From Candidatus Adiutrix sp. (GTDB taxonomy: Bacteria; Desulfobacterota; Desulfarculia; Adiutricales; Adiutricaceae): 16,555 nt of DNA. Position 1 is the stretch's first letter; every line of letters begins with the position of its first letter. The translations under genes were made by a program, and so were the position numbers. The stretch lies in assembly GCA_031283395.1 (NCBI GenBank), contig JAITBV010000203.1, positions 1 to 16,555 on the forward strand, written 5' to 3'. Below the pieces are notes generated by a model, which was not told the DNA's origin, ran no database searches, and saw only the letters and a list, made by a program, of their open reading frames with translations. Below are positions 11,495 through 16,555 of the stretch, piece by piece.

Positions 11495-13501
11495 ATGAAT
11501 AACACGAGCCTGGCAAGTTTTGGCGAAATAGCCGCGGAAATGGAGCGCAATTCGGACGCTCAGCACCGCAACAATCAGGCCAGGGTCACGGCTTTGCGCC
11601 GTGATTCCTCCGAGGGCTTTATCCGGGTCTTTGACCAGGTGCCGGTCTTCCTCCACGTCAATGACCCCGAAGTGGTCGGCTATGTGCCCGACCCCGAGAC
11701 CCCCCACGGCCTTTACGGCTTCGAACGTCAGCTCTGGCGGCCGCCCGCGGACCGGGCCCCCGGTCTTGTTCCGGCCGGCCGGCCGGTGGTGGAGGGCCTC
11801 TATCTCATCGGTTCTTCCGGTTCGGTGGGCTACAATCCCGAGTCAGACCTGGACTACTGGATCTGCTTTGAAGACGGGGCTTTCACTCCCCGCGGCTTCG
11901 AGTTGTTCCAGCGGAAACTGGCCGGCATAAGACAATGGGCCGACCTGGAGTGCGGGGTCGACACCAATTTTTATTGCGTCAATCTGGCCGATCTGGCCCT
12001 GGGCCGCATCACCCACCTGGCGGACGCCGAGACCGAGGGCGAGGTGGCCCCGCTTCTGCTCCTGGAGGAATTTTACCGCACCTTCATACTGGTGACGGGC
12101 CGGATGCCCCTCTGGCCGATCCTGCCCCTCGGCCTGGCCCTCGGAAACTATAAGAAGGCCGCCGCCCTGACCCGGGAAGCGGGGATCGAATTCCTGGACC
12201 TGGGCTTCCCGGCCCTCCCCAAGCCCCAGCAGATCCTGGCCGCGGCTCTTTGGCTGGCCCACAAGTCGGAGGCCGACCCCTTGAAGGGTCTTATCAAGCT
12301 GACGGTCCTGCTGGAATATGTGGAAAAGGATTTCCATTGCCCTCTTTTGTGCGCCGAGGTCAAGGAGGTGGTGCTTAAAGCCTCCGAGGCGGATCTTCCC
12401 ATTGACCCTTATGTCCTGACCATCGAGCGGGTCACGAGTTTCGGCAAGTCCCTGTTAAGCCCCATCCAGCTGGAATTCCTGCGCTCCGCCGTGATGCTGA
12501 AGGTGCTGGGCGCCACGGCCGACCTTTCGGACCCCCCGCCTCCGGATTCCCCCAAGCGCCGGATCCTGGAAGAATGGATCAAGCGCTGGGACTGGCCGCC
12601 GGAGCGCCTGGAGTATTTCGCCGCCTACGGGCAATGGACCGAACGGGAACGGCTGGAACTGAGCCAGGAAGCCCTTCATACCCTGGTCCGCCTCTATATC
12701 CGCATCGCCAACCGCCTGACCAGCCATTACACCCGGGAGGTCGACCCCCAGAGCAAGGAACTGGCCCCCTTCGCGGCCCGTCTCCTGACCCGCCAGGCCG
12801 GCCTGGAGACCACCCTGGAAAGCCTGCCCTCCAAGCGCCACCACAGCGCCCTGGGGGGCCGGCTGATCCTCCGGCCCGAGCTCGAGTCCAGGCTCTGGAC
12901 CCTCCACGCCCTGACCGCCGAAGACGAAGTCCCCGGGACCGGCAATATCATCTACGCCAGCCTGCGCGCGGCCCGGGTGGCCGCCTGGCTGATCCATAAC
13001 CAGTTCTCCCAGACCCAGATCGATAACCTCGAGCTCCGGCCGGCCGATGACGGCCGGACCGTGGATCTCGACAATCTGCCCGGCCTGCTTGACGAAATAG
13101 CCGCCTTCTTCCCCCCCCTCGATCTCGGCCGCGAGGGAACCGTCTGGTCCGTCCGGCCCCAGGGCCTGGTTCTCCTTATCCTCAACTTCGAGGAAATGCG
13201 GGCGGGGGATGACAACATTGCCGCCGTGGACCTGATCTCGCGCACCGGCTGGGGCGAGATGCGGCATGAACACCTGGGCCTGGGGCAGTTGGAGAGCAAG
13301 GCCGACCGCTATTTGAAAATCGCCCAGACCATCCTCAAAGGTGGCGAGGTGCGGCCCGAAAACCTGGTCTTTCACGCCTGGGATATCTCCCGCCAGACCC
13401 GCCAGGTCACCGTCAACATAAGGGGAGCTTTAACGTCCGTCCTCAAGCGTCACGCGGAATCGGCGGCCTCCGACCCCCGGTCCCGACACATCGACCTATA
13501 G
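11495..13501 (+). CDS. cyaA: Class I adenylate cyclase
   Basis: Makes cyclic AMP from ATP in the cytoplasm. Like E. coli CyaA it opens with a helical segment and then the nucleotidyltransferase-type active site: IGSSGSVGYNPESDLDYWIC at 105-124, with the Gly-Ser signature (106-110) and the metal-binding Asp118/Asp120. Further class I blocks follow: LLLEEFYRTFILVTGR, LASLW-like AALWLAHKS, LTVLLEYVE, and DPYVLTIERVT. It is 668 residues, shorter than the 848 of E. coli; the C-terminal regulatory part (about 430-668) is diverged. The start at ATG 11495 fits a promoter two to three bases upstream and no ribosome site; Met17 would be the alternative. It is followed after 18 bp by a PfkB-family kinase. 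No CRP-like regulator is in the window. Confidence 0.92.
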   Translation: MNNTSLASFGEIAAEMERNSDAQHRNNQARVTALRRDSSEGFIRVFDQVPVFLHVNDPEVVGYVPDPETPHGLYGFERQLWRPPADRAPGLVPAGRPVVEGLYLIGSSGSVGYNPESDLDYWICFEDGAFTPRGFELFQRKLAGIRQWADLECGVDTNFYCVNLADLALGRITHLADAETEGEVAPLLLLEEFYRTFILVTGRMPLWPILPLGLALGNYKKAAALTREAGIEFLDLGFPALPKPQQILAAALWLAHKSEADPLKGLIKLTVLLEYVEKDFHCPLLCAEVKEVVLKASEADLPIDPYVLTIERVTSFGKSLLSPIQLEFLRSAVMLKVLGATADLSDPPPPDSPKRRILEEWIKRWDWPPERLEYFAAYGQWTERERLELSQEALHTLVRLYIRIANRLTSHYTREVDPQSKELAPFAARLLTRQAGLETTLESLPSKRHHSALGGRLILRPELESRLWTLHALTAEDEVPGTGNIIYASLRAARVAAWLIHNQFSQTQIDNLELRPADDGRTVDLDNLPGLLDEIAAFFPPLDLGREGTVWSVRPQGLVLLILNFEEMRAGDDNIAAVDLISRTGWGEMRHEHLGLGQLESKADRYLKIAQTILKGGEVRPENLVFHAWDISRQTRQVTVNIRGALTSVLKRHAESAASDPRSRHIDL

Positions 13502-13519
13502 CGATCCAGAGGTCTCCCA

Positions 13520-14482
13520 ATGACTCTCATCTGTTCCGGTTCCCTGGCCTTCGACCGTCTCATGGCCTATCCCGGCGTCTTTGCCGAAAGTTTCATCGCT
13601 GAAAAAATGAGCCAGGTGAGTCTTTCCTTCCTGGTGGACCGGGTCAGCCGGGCCTATGGGGGCACGGTCGGCAACATAGCCTATAACCTGGGTCTCCTGG
13701 GGGAAAAACCCCTGGTCGTCGCCTCCCTGGGGGACGACCCGGACGGCGCGGATTACCTTGAGCGTTTCCGGTCCTGGGGTTTTCCCCCGGAGGGCCTGAA
13801 GGTCCAGCCCGGGCAACTGACCGCCAGTTGCACGGTGGCCACGGACCGGGCAAACAGCCAGTTCACCTTTTTTCATCCCGGGGCCATGTTGGCCCCCACC
13901 GGCTTCGACCCGGCCTCTTTGGGCCCGCCCTACGACCGCCACCTGGCCATCATCTCCGCCGGCGGCCCGGCCGAGATGCTCAGCCTGGCCGAGGCTTACG
14001 GCCGCCTGGGCCTGCCTTTCATCCTGGATGCCGGCCAGCAGATACACGCCTTCAGCCGGGACGAACTTCTGGCCCTGTCCGAGGGAGCCGCGGTTTTTAT
14101 TTCCAATGCCTATGAATTCGAGCTTTTCAAAAAAATAACCGGCCTGGACCTGGACGGGCTTTTCCAGCGCGTCCAGACGGTCATCGTCACGCGGGGGGCC
14201 GAAGGCAGCGAACTTATGGTGCCGGGCCGGGGCTCCCAGCATATCAGCCCCGTGCCGGTGAGACAGGCCGTAAACCCCACCGGGGCCGGCGATGCCTACC
14301 GGGCCGGCTTTATGACGGCCCTGGCCCGGGGCGAGGCCCTGGTCAGCGCCTGCCGCCTGGGCTCCACCGTGGCCTCCTTCTGTGTGGAGGTCGAGGGCAC
14401 CCAGGAGCAGACCTTCACCATCGGCGAAGTTCTGGCCCGCCACCAGGCCTTCTATCGGGAAACGTTCATTTTAGGGGCGTAG
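13520..14482 (+). CDS. PfkB-family carbohydrate/nucleoside kinase, adenosine-kinase-like
   Basis: A 320-residue ribokinase/PfkB-fold kinase transferring phosphate from ATP to a sugar hydroxyl. Visible motifs are CSGSLAFDRL at the N-terminus, YGGTVGNIAYNL (46-57, the di-Gly substrate signature), and NPTGAGDAYRAGF (252-264) with anion-hole Gly-Ala-Gly and catalytic base Asp258. The opening SGSLAFDRLM and the FHPGAM stretch match a branch commonly annotated as adenosine kinase, so adenosine to AMP is my preferred substrate; ribose or another sugar cannot be excluded. AGAGG lies eight bases before ATG 13520, and the gene starts 18 bp after the cyaA stop, so the two are probably one transcript. 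It converges on purD with a 58-bp gap in which I see no clear terminator. Confidence 0.85.
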   Translation: MTLICSGSLAFDRLMAYPGVFAESFIAEKMSQVSLSFLVDRVSRAYGGTVGNIAYNLGLLGEKPLVVASLGDDPDGADYLERFRSWGFPPEGLKVQPGQLTASCTVATDRANSQFTFFHPGAMLAPTGFDPASLGPPYDRHLAIISAGGPAEMLSLAEAYGRLGLPFILDAGQQIHAFSRDELLALSEGAAVFISNAYEFELFKKITGLDLDGLFQRVQTVIVTRGAEGSELMVPGRGSQHISPVPVRQAVNPTGAGDAYRAGFMTALARGEALVSACRLGSTVASFCVEVEGTQEQTFTIGEVLARHQAFYRETFILGA

Positions 14483-14540
14483 CCCGGGATCGTGAATTAC
14501 TGGCTGGATCGCTTCACCCGCAATGACGGAGCAATAAAAA

Positions 14541-15866
14541 TCACTTACGTCTTTCCAATTCCCGGTATCCGATATCCCGGCGATAACAGGCCCCCTCGAA
14601 GTTGACCGTCCGCACCCGCGCATAGACCTTGGCCAGGGCTTTTTCCAGGGTCAGGGCCCGGGCCGTGATGCTCATGACCCGGCCGCCGGTGGTGATCACC
14701 CGTCGGTCCGCGTCCAAAGCCGTGCCGGCGTGGAAGGCCAGGGAGGCGCCGGGGGGGACGGGGACTTTTTCAGTCACGACCAGGCCGGTCTGGTATTCTC
14801 CGGGATAGCCGCCGGAAGCGATGACCACGCAGGCGCAGTTATCCTCCCGCCAGTGTATCTCCGCCTCCTTTAGGCGGCCTTCAAGACAGCTCAAGATGAT
14901 GGATAAAAGGTCGGATTTCAAAAGCGGCATCAGCACCTGGGTCTCGGGGTCGCCGAAGCGGGCGTTGTATTCCACCACCTGGGGCCCCTGGTAGGGCGAA
15001 CCCGGGGCCGGCAGCATGAGGCCGAAGTAGAGGCAGCCGCGAAAATCCAAGCCGTCGGCGGCCAGACCCGCCAGGGTGGGCCTGATGATGGTCTCCTCCA
15101 CCCGGGCGGCCACCTCCGGCGTGTAAACGGCCACCGGGCTGTAAGCGCCCATGCCGCCGGTGTTGGGGCCGGTGTCGCCTTCGCCCAGGCGCTTGTGGTC
15201 CTGGACCGCCGGCATGGGCCGGATGGTCCGGCCGTCGCAGAAGGCCAGGACGCTCACTTCCTCGCCCTCGATGAAATCTTCGATGACCACCTCCCGCCCG
15301 GCTTCGCCGAAGCGGCCCCCGTCCATAATGGCCCGCACCGCCCCGGCCGCCTCGGCCAGGTCCACGGCCACGATGACGCCCTTGCCCGCGGCCAGGCCCG
15401 CGGCCTTGACCACTATCGGCCCCTCGGGCCTTCCTTCCAGAAAGGCGCAGGCTTCGGCCGAAGAGGAAAAGACGCGGAATTCGGCGGTGGGGATGCCGTG
15501 GCGGGCCATGAAATTTTTGGCGAAGGCCTTGGAGCTTTCCAGGCGGGCCGCCTCGGCCCCGGGGCCGAAGACCTTGAGCCCGGCCGCCTGCATCTTGTCG
15601 GCCAGGCCCGCGGCCAGGGGCTCTTCCGGGCCGATGACCACCAAGTCCATGTTTTCGGCCCGGGCGTAGGCGATAAGTCCATCGTGGTCCGTGACCGCCA
15701 GGGAGACCATGTCAAAAGGCAGCCCGGCATTGCCGGGGGCCACCTTGACCTCGGCCGCCCGGGGACTCTGGGCCAGTTTCCAGGCCAGGGCGTGTTCCCG
15801 GGCTCCGGAACCCACCACCAGGATCTTTATACGCTCGCTCTGGGGCACACTGTTTTTTCCACGCAT
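14541..15866 (-). CDS. purD: Phosphoribosylamine-glycine ligase (GAR synthetase)
   Basis: Second step of de novo purine synthesis: phosphoribosylamine plus glycine plus ATP gives glycinamide ribonucleotide. It is an ATP-grasp enzyme of normal length (441 residues). Motifs in order: KILVVGSGAREHALAWKL (14-31), PGNAGLP, GPEEPLAAGLAD, the ATP-grasp lid region KAAGLAAGKGVIVA, NTGGMGAYSPV, and the metal/ATP site YNARFGDPETQVLMPLL. I start at ATG 15866, seven bases after AAAGGA; the frame also contains TTG 15872, which overlaps the purN stop. The ATG is two bases beyond the purN TGA, so translation is probably coupled. Convergent with the PfkB-family gene. Confidence 0.96.
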   Translation of the reverse strand: MRGKNSVPQSERIKILVVGSGAREHALAWKLAQSPRAAEVKVAPGNAGLPFDMVSLAVTDHDGLIAYARAENMDLVVIGPEEPLAAGLADKMQAAGLKVFGPGAEAARLESSKAFAKNFMARHGIPTAEFRVFSSSAEACAFLEGRPEGPIVVKAAGLAAGKGVIVAVDLAEAAGAVRAIMDGGRFGEAGREVVIEDFIEGEEVSVLAFCDGRTIRPMPAVQDHKRLGEGDTGPNTGGMGAYSPVAVYTPEVAARVEETIIRPTLAGLAADGLDFRGCLYFGLMLPAPGSPYQGPQVVEYNARFGDPETQVLMPLLKSDLLSIILSCLEGRLKEAEIHWREDNCACVVIASGGYPGEYQTGLVVTEKVPVPPGASLAFHAGTALDADRRVITTGGRVMSITARALTLEKALAKVYARVRTVNFEGACYRRDIGYRELERRK

Positions 15867-15868
15867 GG

Positions 15869-16483
15869 TCAATCCTTTCGCTGGGGGGCGCCCGGGTTTT
15901 GGACAAGCCCCGGCAGGGCGGCTATGGCCCGGGACAAAAGCCGATGCTCCTGGGCCAGGATGCGCGCGCTGAGGCTTTCGACCGTGTCATCCGGCTCCAC
16001 CGGCACCGCGGCCTGGGCGATGATGCGGCCGCCGTCCATGACTTCGTTGACGTAATGGACCGTGCAGCCCGCTATCCTGACCCCATGCTCCAGGGCCTGT
16101 CTCTGGGCCTCCAGGCCGGGGAAGGACGGCAGGAGCGAAGGGTGGATGTTGATGATCCGGCCGGGAAAGGCCGAAAGCAGGGTCGGCCCGACCAGGCGCA
16201 TGAAGCCGGCCAGGACCACCAGGTCCGCCTCGCGCTCCTTCAACGCCCGGACCAGGGCTTCCTCGAATTCATGGCGCCCGGGAAAGTCTTTCCGTTCAAT
16301 GACCACGGCCGCCAGGCCCCGGCCGGCCGCCAGGGCCAGGGCCGGGGCTTCGGGGTTGTCGCTTATGACCACCCGGGCTTCGGCCGCCAGCCGGCCGGCC
16401 GCGATCTCCTCCAGCACCGCGGCCATATTGCTGCCTCGGCCGCTGACCAGAAACCCTATTTTTTTATTTTCCGCTTGAGCCAT
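15869..16483 (-). CDS. purN: Phosphoribosylglycinamide formyltransferase (GAR transformylase)
   Basis: Transfers a formyl group from 10-formyltetrahydrofolate to glycinamide ribonucleotide, the step after PurD. The 204-residue length is typical. KIGFLVSGRGSNM (8-20) binds the phosphoribosyl phosphate, INIHPSLLPSFPG (111-123) carries catalytic Asn112 and His114, and VHYVNEVMDGGRII (142-155) carries the catalytic Asp150. ATG 16483 is preceded by GGGAGG at nine bases. The first 20 bases overlap the end of the upstream frame (probable purM), and the stop is two bases from purD. Confidence 0.96.
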   Translation of the reverse strand: MAQAENKKIGFLVSGRGSNMAAVLEEIAAGRLAAEARVVISDNPEAPALALAAGRGLAAVVIERKDFPGRHEFEEALVRALKEREADLVVLAGFMRLVGPTLLSAFPGRIINIHPSLLPSFPGLEAQRQALEHGVRIAGCTVHYVNEVMDGGRIIAQAAVPVEPDDTVESLSARILAQEHRLLSRAIAALPGLVQNPGAPQRKD

Positions 16484-16555
16484 AAAGGCGGACCTCCCTG
16501 GGCCCGGCCTTAAGGCGGCCCAGGCGGATCACTTTTTCCCCGGCCGCGGCCAGGG
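16464..16555 (-). CDS. purM: Probable 3' end of purM (AIR synthetase), truncated by the window
   Basis: A frame open from the right edge ends at TAA 16464-16466 after about 30 codons. The tail reads GEKVIRLGRLKAGPREVRLYG, which fits the C-terminal beta strands of phosphoribosylformylglycinamidine cyclo-ligase (E. coli ends in a similar GE..W.IG.I pattern). purM directly before purN is a common order. It shares 20 bases with the purN start in another frame. With so few residues the identity rests partly on context. Confidence 0.5.
   Translation of the reverse strand, partial: LAAAGEKVIRLGRLKAGPREVRLYGSSGK

Noticed and set aside
12455..13375. Minus-strand open frame opposite cyaA
   Set aside because: Antisense shadow with biased composition and no recognisable domain.
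13496..14443. Long minus-strand open frame opposite the PfkB-family gene
   Set aside because: Antisense shadow; the plus-strand product has complete kinase motifs.
1..16555. CRISPR array, rRNA genes, IS transposases
   Set aside because: I saw no regularly spaced repeats, no rRNA sequence and no transposase frame.

Overview
The window is 16.5 kb of a mostly GC-rich bacterial chromosome. Class I adenylate cyclase, an LsrB-like lipoprotein, hybrid histidine kinases with Cache, HAMP, PAS and Hpt modules, and a compact purine gene cluster suggest a Gram-negative proteobacterium in the broad sense. Deltaproteobacteria/Desulfobacterota is my guess from overall feel, not a proven assignment.

Layout. 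1-1425 is visibly AT-richer than what follows. It holds the C-terminal end of a hybrid sensor kinase (receiver plus Hpt) and a small protein with PD-(D/E)XK nuclease-like motifs. At 1422 composition switches abruptly to GC-rich, with a DUF2461 protein (start overlapping the previous stop as ATGA), a secreted staphylococcal-nuclease-like protein, and a convergent acyl-ACP thioesterase.

3805-6329 is a small element integrated at the 3' end of a tRNA-Pro(GGG) gene. A 30-bp copy of the tRNA end lies at its far side, and it carries a Phd/VapC toxin-antitoxin pair, about 700 bp of hairpin-rich non-coding DNA, and a tyrosine recombinase next to the tRNA. The recombinase appears to have lost its core DNA-binding domain by an in-frame internal deletion. 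A 20-bp direct repeat sits just inside each end.

6404-6898 is tadA (tRNA A34 deaminase), divergent from the tRNA. 11327-6944 (minus strand) is a three-gene unit: an LsrB/AI-2-binding-like lipoprotein, an FMN_bind-like lipoprotein, and a 929-residue membrane hybrid histidine kinase. No ABC transporter genes accompany the binding protein, so the layout resembles a LuxP/LuxQ-type sensing module more than an uptake operon; this is the most interesting candidate system here. Divergent from it are cyaA (class I adenylate cyclase) and, 18 bp downstream, a PfkB-family kinase that looks like the adenosine-kinase branch.

16555-14541 (minus strand) is a purine biosynthesis run: a probable purM tail, purN overlapping it, and purD 2 bp after purN. 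The cyclase, nucleoside-kinase-like gene and purine genes put adenine-nucleotide metabolism at the right end. Two genes (thioesterase and cyaA) have good promoter-like sequences so close to their start codons that leaderless mRNAs are predicted.
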